Below, one piece after another: positions 43,598 through 51,107 of a stretch of DNA of 64,000 nt. The stretch's first letter is position 1, and each line of letters starts with the position of its first letter. The stretch lies in contig CAJYAD010000006.1 in assembly GCA_913064775.1 (NCBI GenBank), positions 104,761 to 168,760 of the forward strand. Direction: 5' to 3'. A program made the translations under genes and the position numbers. This DNA is from an uncultured Albidovulum sp. (GTDB taxonomy: Bacteria > Pseudomonadota > Alphaproteobacteria > Rhodobacterales > Rhodobacteraceae). Below the pieces are notes generated by a model. That model saw only the letters and a program-made list of their open reading frames with translations, was not told the DNA's origin and searched no databases.

Positions 43598-44394
43598 CAG
43601 GCAGGCCCGTAGCCGTAATCGGCCTTCACCGCCTGCGCGTCCTTGCCCTTCAGGAAGGCCAGAAAGCCCTTGGCCGCCGGGTTATCCTTGCCATGCATCA
43701 GCAGCGCCGCGTCCTGACGGATCGGGGTGTAATCCTTCTGCGGCACCAGCCAGATCGCCCCGCCCTTCGGCGCCATCGGCCCCTTCAGCGAGGAATAGGC
43801 TATGAACCCCGCCGGCGCCGCGCCGCTTTTGACCAGCGCGAATGTCTGGCCGATATTCTGGCCCATCACGATCTTGCCCGCGACCTGCGTCTTGATGCCC
43901 ATGGCCTGAAGCGCCTCCTCTGCCGCCTGACCATAGGGGGCGAGTTTGGGATTGGCGATAGCCAGATGGGCCAGCCCCGCGCCGCTCAGATAGGCGGCCG
44001 GATCGGCAATCTGGCTGGCCCCCGGCGCCCACAGCGCAAGCTTGCCCACCGCATAGGTAAAGCGGCTGCCCTTCACCACCTGGCCCTTCTTCTCCAGCAC
44101 CTCCGGGGTGGTCGCATCGGCCGACAGCATCACATCGAAGGGCGCGCCCTTGAGCACCTGCGCCGCGATCACCCCGGTCGAGGCGACGGTCAGCGTGATA
44201 TGGTTGCCGCTCGCCGCGTCGTATTTCTGCGCGATCGCCTTCGCGGCACTTGCGAAATTCGCGGCCACCGCCACCAGCGCATCGGCGGCCTCGGCCCGGC
44301 CGGGATGGGCAAGGCCCAGTGAAAGCGCGGCCAGCGCAAGGCCAAGGCCACGGCCACGGCCAAGGACAGGACAGTTGTGGGGACGGATCGGCAT
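43597..44394 (-). CDS. modA: Molybdate-binding periplasmic protein
   Basis: A 265-residue substrate-binding protein with a signal peptide (about residues 1-36: basic start, hydrophobic LGLALAALSLGLA, cleavage near GRAEA). AVAANFASAAKAIAQKYD, GAPFDVMLSADATTPEVLEKKG and PAGFIAYSS are typical ModA blocks. It has an excellent AAGGAG ribosome site. The first ModE-like operator ends 13 bp before the start codon. Confidence 0.96.
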   Translation of the reverse strand: MPIRPHNCPVLGRGRGLGLALAALSLGLAHPGRAEAADALVAVAANFASAAKAIAQKYDAASGNHITLTVASTGVIAAQVLKGAPFDVMLSADATTPEVLEKKGQVVKGSRFTYAVGKLALWAPGASQIADPAAYLSGAGLAHLAIANPKLAPYGQAAEEALQAMGIKTQVAGKIVMGQNIGQTFALVKSGAAPAGFIAYSSLKGPMAPKGGAIWLVPQKDYTPIRQDAALLMHGKDNPAAKGFLAFLKGKDAQAVKADYGYGPA

Positions 44395-44406
44395 GGCGGG
44401 CTCCTT

Positions 44407-44430
44407 CGTTATGTTCTCCCAAACATATCA
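44407..44430. promoter_or_regulatory. ModE-box-like operator 1
   Basis: CGTTAT-N10-ACATATCA, containing the inverted pair TATGTT/AACATA. It aligns base for base with operator 2 and resembles the CGTTATAT...TATAACG half sites of ModE/Mop boxes. Its position next to the modA ribosome site suits repression of modABC by molybdate-ModE. Confidence 0.6.
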
Positions 44431-44453
44431 CTTCCACCCGCGACCGGAGCAAG

Positions 44454-44477
44454 CGTTATTTCCCACCAGACATAACC
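44454..44477. promoter_or_regulatory. ModE-box-like operator 2
   Basis: CGTTAT-N10-ACATAACC, with GTTAT and ATAAC as inverted halves. Same orientation, spacing and half sites as operator 1, 47 bp away (about four and a half helical turns), between modA and modE. Confidence 0.6.
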
Positions 44478-44534
44478 CACGATGAACACCCCGCGTCAGA
44501 AGCGGCGCGCGCCACGTCCCCCGCACCCGGCCCG

Positions 44535-44891
44535 TCAGCTCTTGCGCAGCAATCCCTGCAACTCGGCGATTCGCGGGGCGCCGGCGCGGGCGGCATCGTC
44601 CTCCAGCCCGCGATAGGCGGCCAGCACCTGCGCGCCCAACGCGCTCAACTGCGCGCCGCCGCCCTTCGCCCCGCCCCGGGTGCTGTCGACCAGCGGCGCG
44701 CGAAAGGCCGCGTTCATCTCCTCGACCAGCGACCAGGCGCGCTTGTAGCTCATCCCCATCGCCCGACCGGCCGCCGAGATCGAGCCGGCCTCGCGGATCG
44801 CCTCCAACAGGTCGGCCTTTCCCGGACCGAGCATCGCGTCGGAGCCGAAAAGCACACGCAGGCGCAGGCGGGGAGAACTGGGATCGGTCAT
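44535..44891 (-). CDS. ModE-type regulator, DNA-binding domain only
   Basis: A 118-residue protein equal to the N-terminal winged helix-turn-helix of ModE: LFGSDAMLGPGKADLLEAIREAGSISAAGRAMGMSYKRAWSLVEEMN. It ends before any MOP-type molybdate-binding domains, which add about 140 residues in full-length ModE. Either molybdate is sensed elsewhere, or this is the short LysR-substrate-less ModE form found in many alphaproteobacteria. Upstream of modA on the same strand. ATG 44891 is chosen by homology; the frame is open to 44972. Confidence 0.9.
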   Translation of the reverse strand: MTDPSSPRLRLRVLFGSDAMLGPGKADLLEAIREAGSISAAGRAMGMSYKRAWSLVEEMNAAFRAPLVDSTRGGAKGGGAQLSALGAQVLAAYRGLEDDAARAGAPRIAELQGLLRKS

Positions 44892-44991
44892 GGTGGCAAA
44901 GGTCCGGCGCTGCCCCAAGGATTGCAAGGCATAATTGTGCCCAACGGTTCTGGCCCAACGGTTCTGGCCCAACGGCGCTGGCCGGGCGTGG

Positions 44992-45420
44992 CTAGCCCGC
45001 TGCCGCCTCGGCCGCGACCTTGCGGATGCGTTCGACCATCGCCCGCAACCCGTTCGAGCGCTGCGACGAAAGATGTTCGTTCAACCCCAGCCGGCCCAGT
45101 TCAGCCGGCGCGTCGACCCGGCCCACCTCGGCCACGGTCAGCCCGGAATAAAGCGCATGCAGGATCGCGACCAGCCCGCGCACGATCATCGCATCGCTCT
45201 CGCCCTGAAAATCGAACCGTGCGCCGGTGCCCTCGCCGTCGATCCGGGGCAAAATCCACACCTGGCTGGCGCAGCCGTCCACCTTGGTCGCGGGCACGCG
45301 AAACGCCTCGTCAAGCGGCGGCATCTCCCGGCCCAGCTCGATCACATGACGGTAGCGGTCTTCCCAATCGTCGAGAAATTCAAAGGTCTCGGCGATTTCC
45401 TCGAATGCTGGGCTGGCCAT
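44992..45420 (-). CDS. sufE: Cysteine desulfuration protein SufE
   Basis: A 142-residue SufE. FEEIAETFEFLDDWEDRYRHVIELG and the active-site loop VDGCASQVWI (Cys51 region) are complete. RSNGLRAMVERIRK ends the fold. It accepts persulfide sulfur from SufS for Fe-S cluster assembly. It is not linked to other suf genes here. The longer frame to 45813 runs through repeat copy 3 and is not coding. Confidence 0.95.
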   Translation of the reverse strand: MASPAFEEIAETFEFLDDWEDRYRHVIELGREMPPLDEAFRVPATKVDGCASQVWILPRIDGEGTGARFDFQGESDAMIVRGLVAILHALYSGLTVAEVGRVDAPAELGRLGLNEHLSSQRSNGLRAMVERIRKVAAEAAAG

Positions 45421-45776
45421 CGGCGTCTCCTTTTCGCCCTGACCTAAGCGCAGGGCGCCAAAAGGTCCAGAGGAGGAGGCCTTCGCACGCCTCTTTAGCC
45501 CCCCCGACCGTCTCTCGAACCGAGTGCGCCCATGAGCAACTTTCCCCGGGAAAACTCGCACAGGCCTTCCCTCAACTTCTTTCTGGTCCAAATATCCCGG
45601 GGGGTCGCCATTGGAAGCGCCAGTGGTCCGAGCGACACTGGCGACGGGGCAGAGCCCCCGCCGCCACGCCTGCAAACCCAACCACCCCCCGCCCCCACCA
45701 CGCGGACGCTTTTCAAAGCGCCCGCTATGGGCTACCCAGAGGCAACGCCACAGGCACGGGAACAAGGGCTTTGGGG
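45421..45776. other. Divergent intergenic region sufE / lipoprotein gene
   Basis: About 356 bp containing repeat copy 3 (45577-45663) in the middle. The flanks must contain both promoters. Open frames through it on the minus strand are created by the repeat. No other feature identified. Confidence 0.5.
45577..45663. repeat. BIME-like intergenic repeat, arm B with hairpin segment (copy 3)
   Basis: TTCTTTCTGGTCCAAATATCCCGGGGG, then the same GTCGCCATTGGAAGCG... segment as copy 2 with the hairpin CGCCAGTG/CACTGGCG, and a terminal GGGGCAGAGCCCC hairpin. About 80 of 87 bases agree with 37073-37160 by eye. It lies upstream of a lipoprotein gene, unlike copies 1 and 4, which sit between convergent genes. 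Confidence 0.8.
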
Positions 45777-46250
45777 ATGAAGACACCGCTGATTGCCGCG
45801 CTCGCGGCCACATTGACGCTTAGCGCCTGTGGCTCGTTCTCGACGCGCATCAACCCGTTCAACTGGGGCAAGCACCGCGCGCCCAAGGGCGACGTCCTCA
45901 CCCCGGCGGGCGGCTACCCTGCCGCGCGCACAGCCGGACCTCTGGTGCCACGGGTGCAATCGTTGCACGTCAACCGCACCCCCGATGGCGTCATCCTGCG
46001 CGCCACCGGCCTGCCGCCGACCCAGGGCTACTGGGACGGCAAGCTGGTGCCCACCAATGACGGCAGGCCCGACGCGCAGGGCGTGATGACCTACCGCTTC
46101 GTGCTGGTGCCGCCGCCCGAAGCCACCCGCGTCTCGACCCCGCAATCGCGCGAGGTCAACGTCGCCGCCCATATCGACAATTACACCCTGCGCGCGATTC
46201 GCCGCATCGTGGTCGAGGGCGCGCAGAACAGCCTTTCGGCCCGGCACTGA
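45777..46250 (+). CDS. Putative lipoprotein of unknown function
   Basis: A 157-residue protein with a lipoprotein signal peptide (MKTPLIAALAATLTLSACGS, lipidated Cys18). The mature part has a basic segment (WGKHRAPKGD), then a beta-rich domain: VQSLHVNRTPDGVILRATGLPPTQGYWDGKLVP and VMTYRFVLVPPPEATRVSTPQSREVNVAAHIDNYTLRAIRRIVVEG. Probably an envelope protein. It lies 3 bp upstream of aroQ and may share its transcript. ATG 45777 follows GGGG. Confidence 0.85.
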   Translation: MKTPLIAALAATLTLSACGSFSTRINPFNWGKHRAPKGDVLTPAGGYPAARTAGPLVPRVQSLHVNRTPDGVILRATGLPPTQGYWDGKLVPTNDGRPDAQGVMTYRFVLVPPPEATRVSTPQSREVNVAAHIDNYTLRAIRRIVVEGAQNSLSARH

Positions 46251-46253
46251 ACC

Positions 46254-46694
46254 ATGGCGCCCCAGGTCCTGATCCTCAACGGCCCAAACCTCAACCTGCT
46301 GGGCCAGCGCCAGCCCGAGATCTACGGCGCCGAAACCCTGGCCGATGTCGAATCCGCCTGCACCGCTCTCGCCGCCTCGCTGGGCCTCGGCACCGAGTTC
46401 CGCCAGTCCAACCATGAGGGCGAGCTCGTCACCTGGATCCAGGACGCCCGCGCCACCGCCGCTGCGATCGTCATCAACCCCGGCGCCTACAGCCATACCT
46501 CGGTGGCGATCCTCGACGCGCTGAACGCCTATGACGGCTTGGTGCTCGAGGTGCACATCTCGAACATCCACCAGCGCGAAGCCTTCCGCCACCATTCCTA
46601 CGTCTCGCGCCGCGCCGAGGGCGTGATCGCGGGCTTTGGCACCGAAGGCTACCTGCTGGCGCTGCGCCGCGCCGCCAGCCTGCTGGTCGCCTGA
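46254..46694 (+). CDS. aroQ: 3-dehydroquinate dehydratase, type II
   Basis: A 146-residue enzyme of the shikimate pathway. [20 protein letters not shown] contains the mobile loop with catalytic Arg and Tyr, QSNHEGELV and [16 protein letters not shown] follow, and [20 protein letters not shown] carries the catalytic histidine. Standard dodecameric type II length. Confidence 0.96.
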   Translation: MAPQVLILNGPNLNLLGQRQPEIYGAETLADVESACTALAASLGLGTEFRQSNHEGELVTWIQDARATAAAIVINPGAYSHTSVAILDALNAYDGLVLEVHISNIHQREAFRHHSYVSRRAEGVIAGFGTEGYLLALRRAASLLVA

Positions 46695-46776
46695 CCGTTT
46701 CATTGTTCCCAAAATACACCCGCACTGGGCCCCGCACTGGGCCCGCACCGCACCCACCCCTGCCGCCGCGCACCGC

Positions 46777-47850
46777 TCAGGCCTCTTGCGAGGCCTCCCC
46801 GCCCGCCGTCCGCACGCGGGCCATCCGCCGGTTGTAGCGGATCGAGGACCATAGCGAGAGCCCGATGAACGCCGCCCCCAGCCCGCCGGTGACCAGTTCC
46901 GAGATCTCCATCAGCGTCTGCGCATACATGATCACCGCCAGCGCCAGGATTGAATAGAACGCGCCGTGCTCAAGATAGCGAAACTGCGCCAGCGTCTTGC
47001 GCTCGACCAGCGTCACCGTCATCGCGCGCACATAGAAGGCGCCGATCCCCAGCCCGATGGCGATCAGGAACAGGTTCTGGGTCAGCGCGAAAGCCCCGAC
47101 CACGCCGTCGAAGCTGAAGGAGGCATCCAGCACCTCGAGATACAGGAACGCCGCCAGCCCGCCCACCGCCGCCGCGCCGCGCGCGGCAGAGCGTGCATCC
47201 AGCACATGGCCCAGCAATTCGACCCCGGTGAAGACCAGCATCCCCAGCAGTGCGGCGAACAGGAAATCCCCCGCCACCCGATGCGGCAGCGCCCAGGCGA
47301 ACCCCAGCACCACGACCAGCACGAAGGCGATCCCCAGCCCGCGCACCCGGGCGCAGTCGCGCAGCCCGCATTCCAGCCGCGAGATCCAGTCCACCTGCTT
47401 GTGCTCATCCATGAAATAGCGCAGCCCGACCAGCATCAGGAAGGTGCCGCCGAAGGCCGCGATCGACAGATGCGCCTCGTCCATGATGTGGGCATAGGTC
47501 TGCGGATCGGTGGCCGCCAGCCGCAGCGCGGCGACCGGGCCCAGATGGGCGGCGACCGCGACCACCAGCAGAGGCAGCAGCACCCGCATCCCGAACACCG
47601 CGATCAAAATCCCCCAGGTCAGGAACCGCCGCTGCCAGACCGGTGACATATGCTTCAGCTTGCTGGCGTTGACGATCGCATTGTCGAAGCTGAGCGAGAT
47701 TTCCAGCACCGCCAGCACCACCCCGATCAACAGCGCCGACAGCGCGCCGCTCAGGCTGTGAGAGGCGTACCAGCCCAGCCAGAAGGCCAGCGCCAGCCCC
47801 ACCGCCGTCGCGGCGAAAGCCAAGCGGAAATGAACAAGCGTGCTTCGCAT
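46777..47850 (-). CDS. DUF475/TerC-like integral membrane protein
   Basis: A 357-residue membrane protein with eight or nine hydrophobic helices. The repeated acidic signatures LEISLSFDNAIVNASKL (about residue 55) and VLDASFSFDGVVGAFALTQN (about 235) are the two halves of a TerC/DUF475 transporter-like fold, with Asp/Asn residues in membrane helices. Metal or tellurite-related export is known for TerC relatives; for DUF475 no function is established. ATG 47850 has GGGAGG upstream; the frame is open to 48156 but that part is not membrane-like. Confidence 0.9.
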   Translation of the reverse strand: MRSTLVHFRLAFAATAVGLALAFWLGWYASHSLSGALSALLIGVVLAVLEISLSFDNAIVNASKLKHMSPVWQRRFLTWGILIAVFGMRVLLPLLVVAVAAHLGPVAALRLAATDPQTYAHIMDEAHLSIAAFGGTFLMLVGLRYFMDEHKQVDWISRLECGLRDCARVRGLGIAFVLVVVLGFAWALPHRVAGDFLFAALLGMLVFTGVELLGHVLDARSAARGAAAVGGLAAFLYLEVLDASFSFDGVVGAFALTQNLFLIAIGLGIGAFYVRAMTVTLVERKTLAQFRYLEHGAFYSILALAVIMYAQTLMEISELVTGGLGAAFIGLSLWSSIRYNRRMARVRTAGGEASQEA

Positions 47851-48112
47851 CTGCCTCCCCTGGGCTTCCGACCTCGCCCGCTCTGCCACGCGCCAGACCC
47901 GCCGCACGCCAGACCCGACGCACGCCGCACCCGCCACGCGCAGCCCCCGCACGGGGACCCGCGCGGAACCGGCGACACGCCGCCAGCACTGGATATGGGA
48001 AGCGGGCCGCGCCTTCTCAACCCGCCCTCTTGCGGGTTCGCCCGCCCTGGCCCATGATCCGGCCGCCCGTGGCGCTTTGGCCACGCCGCGCCGAAGCCCA
48101 AAGGAAAGTCCC

Positions 48113-49036
48113 ATGCTCAGCGAAGCCGCACATGGTGTGTTCACCATCGCCTGCACCCCGTTCCTGCCCGATGGCGGGCTCGATCACGCCTCAGTCGCCT
48201 CGATGACCGAATTCTACCTCAAGCGCGGCGCCACAGGGCTGACGCTTCTGGGGGTGATGGGCGAGGCGCCGAAGCTGACCCAGGCCGAAAGCCTGAAGGT
48301 GGTGCGCGGCGTGGCGGATGTGGTCGCGGGCGCGGTGCCGATCGTGGTGGGCGTGTCGTCCCCCGGCTTCGCGGCGATGGCCGAACTGGCGGCGGGCGCG
48401 ATGCAGGCGGGCGCAGCGGGGGTGATGGTGGCGCCGCCTTCCAGCCTGCGCACCGACCAGCAGATCCTCGACTATTACGGCCATGTTGCCCGCGTGCTGG
48501 GCGACACGCCCTTCGTGTTGCAGGATTTCCCGCTGGTGACGGGCGTGCAGATCGCGCCCTCGGTGCTGCTGAAGATCTTCGCCGAGCACCCGACCTGCGT
48601 GATGCTGAAGCATGAGGACTGGCCCGGCCTCGACAAGATCAGCACCCTGCGCCAGGCCTCCGATCAGGGCGCGCGGCGGGTGTCGATCCTGTGCGGCAAC
48701 GGTGGCCAGTTCCTGCCCGAGGAGCTGGCGCGCGGCGCCGACGGCGCGATGACCGGCTTCGCCTTCCCCGAGATGATGGCCGGGGTGGTGGCCGCACACA
48801 AGGCCGGCGACCGCGCCCGCGCCCAGGACATCTTCGACACCTATCTGCCGCTGGTGCGCTATGAGGCCCAGCCCGGCCGTGGCCTCGCGATCCGCAAGCA
48901 TATCCTGGCGCTGCGCGGCGCCATCACGCATGCTGATCTGCGCGCCCCCGGCGCCGGCCTCAACCCCGACGCAATCGCCGAGGTCGCCTTCCTGATCGAC
49001 CGCCAGGAACGCCGCCTGGCCAAGCTCGGCCTCTGA
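48113..49036 (+). CDS. Dihydrodipicolinate synthase superfamily protein with altered active site
   Basis: A 307-residue class I aldolase-type TIM barrel. The Schiff-base lysine is present at Lys166 (VMLKHED), but the DapA proton relay is not: GVMGE replaces GTTGE (residues 47-51), Ser110 stands where DapA has Tyr107, and Gln137 (LQDFPLVTG) where it has Tyr133. It is therefore unlikely to be DapA. It is upstream of and co-directional with dctPQM, suggesting it acts on the imported 2-oxo or related acid. ATG 48113 follows AAGGAAAG. Confidence 0.88.
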   Translation: MLSEAAHGVFTIACTPFLPDGGLDHASVASMTEFYLKRGATGLTLLGVMGEAPKLTQAESLKVVRGVADVVAGAVPIVVGVSSPGFAAMAELAAGAMQAGAAGVMVAPPSSLRTDQQILDYYGHVARVLGDTPFVLQDFPLVTGVQIAPSVLLKIFAEHPTCVMLKHEDWPGLDKISTLRQASDQGARRVSILCGNGGQFLPEELARGADGAMTGFAFPEMMAGVVAAHKAGDRARAQDIFDTYLPLVRYEAQPGRGLAIRKHILALRGAITHADLRAPGAGLNPDAIAEVAFLIDRQERRLAKLGL

Positions 49037-49224
49037 ACCGGAGCGGGACGCGCCCGGAGCCGCGCGCCAGGCCGCGCCCTGCCCGAATCCCCGGCCCGCC
49101 CGCCGGCCCGCCCGCCGGGGCGCGGCGGATTTCACCCGTAGCCCCGCCACTTTGAACTGTCGAAATCACGAAAAACGCACGCAAAATCACGCCCGCGTCA
49201 ATCTATCCCTTGATCCTGCCTCCA

Positions 49225-49240
49225 CTCACGTCATCGTGAG
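49225..49240. promoter_or_regulatory. Operator-like palindrome CTCACG-N4-CGTGAG before dctP
   Basis: A perfect 6-bp inverted repeat with TCAT spacer, 54 bp upstream of the dctP start. The core TCACG-N4-CGTGA equals that at 25164-25179. Candidate operator; regulator unknown. Confidence 0.4.
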
Positions 49241-49293
49241 GCCAGAGCGCCCGCGAGGCGCCGCCAAATCCACAACCTCTGGGAGGAGGATCC

Positions 49294-50316
49294 ATGAAAT
49301 TCCTGACCGCCACGGCCCCGGCCGCGCTTCTGACCGCCGCGCTTCTGACCCTTGCCGCCCCCGCCGCCCGCGCCGACGGCGCCTGCGATCCGGGCGAGAC
49401 GGTGATCAAGTTCAGCCATGTCACCAACGCCAACAAGCACCCCAAGGGCATCGCCGCCCAGATGTTCGCCGATCGGGTGAACAAGGAGATGAACGGCAAG
49501 GTCTGCGTCGAGGTCTTCCCCAACTCGACCCTCTACAATGACGACAAGGCGCTGGAGGCGATGCTGCAGGGCGATGTGCAGATGGCCGCCCCCAGCCTGT
49601 CGAAATTCGAAAGCTTCACCAAGGTCTTCCGGCTGTTCGACCTGCCCTTCATGTTCAAGAACATCGCCGCCGTGGACGAGTTCCAGAATTCCGAGACCGG
49701 CCAGAAGATGAAATCCTCCATGGAACGGCGCGGCTTGAAGGGGCTGGAATTCTGGCATTCCGGGATGAAGCAATTCTCGGCCAACAAGCCGCTGATCGAG
49801 CCGACCGATGCCAAGGGGCTGAAGTTCCGGGTGCAGCCCTCGGACGTGCTGGTGGCGATGATCCGGGCGCTCGACGCCTCGCCCCAGCCGATGCCGTTCT
49901 CCGAGGTCTATTCGGCACTGCAACAGGGTGTCGTCGACGGGCAGGAAAACACCTGGTCGAACATCTACGGGCAGAAGTTCTACGAGGTGCAGGACGGCAT
50001 TACCGAAACCAACCACGGCACGCTGGACTATCTTGTCGTGACCTCGACCGATTTCTGGGACGGGCTTGACCCGGCGGTGCGCGATCAGCTGACCACGATC
50101 CTGCATGAGGTGACCGTCAGCCGCAACGGCGCGGTGACCGAGATCGAGGCGAAGAACCGCCAGAACATCCTGGATGCGGGCTCGAAGATCCGCGAACTCA
50201 CCCCTGAGCAGCGCGCCGACTGGGTCGCGACGATGAAGCCGGTCTGGGGCGAATTCGTCAAGGATGTGGGGCAGGACAACATCGACGCCGCCCAGGCGAT
50301 CAACGCCAAGCACTAG
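49294..50316 (+). CDS. dctP: TRAP transporter substrate-binding protein (C4-dicarboxylate type)
   Basis: A 340-residue periplasmic binding protein. Signal peptide about residues 1-28 (ending AAPAARADG). IKFSHVTNANKHPKGIAAQMFAD, MAAPSLSKFE, RVQPSDVLVAMIRALDASPQPMPFSEVYSALQQGVVDGQENTWSN contains the conserved arginine that binds the carboxylate. GAGGAGGAT lies before the ATG. First gene of dctPQM, with high similarity in layout to the Rhodobacter C4-dicarboxylate system. Confidence 0.93.
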   Translation: MKFLTATAPAALLTAALLTLAAPAARADGACDPGETVIKFSHVTNANKHPKGIAAQMFADRVNKEMNGKVCVEVFPNSTLYNDDKALEAMLQGDVQMAAPSLSKFESFTKVFRLFDLPFMFKNIAAVDEFQNSETGQKMKSSMERRGLKGLEFWHSGMKQFSANKPLIEPTDAKGLKFRVQPSDVLVAMIRALDASPQPMPFSEVYSALQQGVVDGQENTWSNIYGQKFYEVQDGITETNHGTLDYLVVTSTDFWDGLDPAVRDQLTTILHEVTVSRNGAVTEIEAKNRQNILDAGSKIRELTPEQRADWVATMKPVWGEFVKDVGQDNIDAAQAINAKH

Positions 50317-50337
50317 ACCCGACCGCAGCAAAACCCG

Positions 50338-50366
50338 GGGCGGCCCCTGCGCAAGGGGCCGCCCTT
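50338..50366 (+). terminator. Hairpin between dctP and dctQ
   Basis: A perfect 11-bp stem, GGGCGGCCCCT (50338-50348) and AGGGGCCGCCC (50354-50364), followed by TT only. It likely acts as a partial terminator or RNA-stabilising structure, letting the binding protein be made in excess over the membrane subunits. Confidence 0.65.
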
Positions 50367-50389
50367 GATCGGCAAGTCCCGGGGGAAGG

Positions 50390-51103
50390 ATGGCCCAGCA
50401 CCAGACGCGCCGGATGCGCGGGTTCGAGGAGAACGCAATCGCCTTCCTTCTGGGGACGATGGTGCTTCTGACCTTTGCCAACGTCTGCATCCGCTATCTC
50501 TTCAACCTGCCCGCCGCCTTCGCCTTCGAGGTCTGGTCGGGCCTCACGCTGCCGCACACCATCCTCTGGGCGCAGGAGGTGGTGCTGTACCTCTTCGCCT
50601 GGCTGGTGATCTTCGGCATCTCGCACACCTTCCGCGTCACCGCGAACCTTGGCGTCGACGCGCTGACCCAGGTGCTGCCGCGCCGCGGCCGGCGCGCCGC
50701 CGCGCTGATCTCGGCCGCCGCCTGCCTGATCTACGCGCTGTTGATGCTGAAGGGCGCCTGGGATTACTGGGCCCCCTTCGCCGGCCTTGACGAGACCACG
50801 GGCCGCTGGTTCCCGACCGGCATCAACTGGAAGACCCGCGACCGCGCCTTCTACGTCACCGAACAGATCCCGATGCCGCATTTCCTTGATTTCCTCGCCG
50901 CCTGGATCAACCAGGGCGAGGTCTGGGACAAGCTGCCCCGCGTCTTCCCCTATCTGATCCTGCCGCTTGGCATGGGGCTGGTGCTGATCCGGCTGGTCCA
51001 GGCCAGCTGGGGCATCCTCACCGGCACCCGCAGCAGCCTGATCGTCAGCCACGAGGCCGAGGACGACGTCCGCGCCGCAGCCCCGCTCAACCACGAGGAC
51101 TAG
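50390..51103 (+). CDS. dctQ: TRAP transporter small permease
   Basis: A 237-residue membrane protein with four main helices (about 15-40, 62-85, 103-125, 185-205). It is longer than most DctQ proteins because of an extracytoplasmic loop (about residues 130-180, with the motif NWKTRDRAFY), a feature shared with the Rhodobacter capsulatus DctQ. It pairs with DctM. Confidence 0.92.
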   Translation: MAQHQTRRMRGFEENAIAFLLGTMVLLTFANVCIRYLFNLPAAFAFEVWSGLTLPHTILWAQEVVLYLFAWLVIFGISHTFRVTANLGVDALTQVLPRRGRRAAALISAAACLIYALLMLKGAWDYWAPFAGLDETTGRWFPTGINWKTRDRAFYVTEQIPMPHFLDFLAAWINQGEVWDKLPRVFPYLILPLGMGLVLIRLVQASWGILTGTRSSLIVSHEAEDDVRAAAPLNHED

Positions 51104-51107
51104 CCCT

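Noticed and set aside
44330..44365. Repeated GGCCACGGCCAAGG hexamers
   Set aside because: They lie within the modA signal peptide and only encode Gly/Arg repeats.
44250..45776. Upstream extension of the 45777-46250 frame to 666 codons
   Set aside because: Runs antisense through modE and sufE and through repeat copy 3; the lipoprotein signal at 45777 marks the true start.
47880..47960. Imperfect CGCACGCC(A/G)GACCCG-type repeats that might be a CRISPR or tandem array
   Set aside because: Units are irregular, short and purely GC-rich; no constant repeat/spacer period.
49075..49125. GGCCCGCCCGCC duplication
   Set aside because: Simple GC-rich slippage sequence in a spacer; no sign of a functional array.
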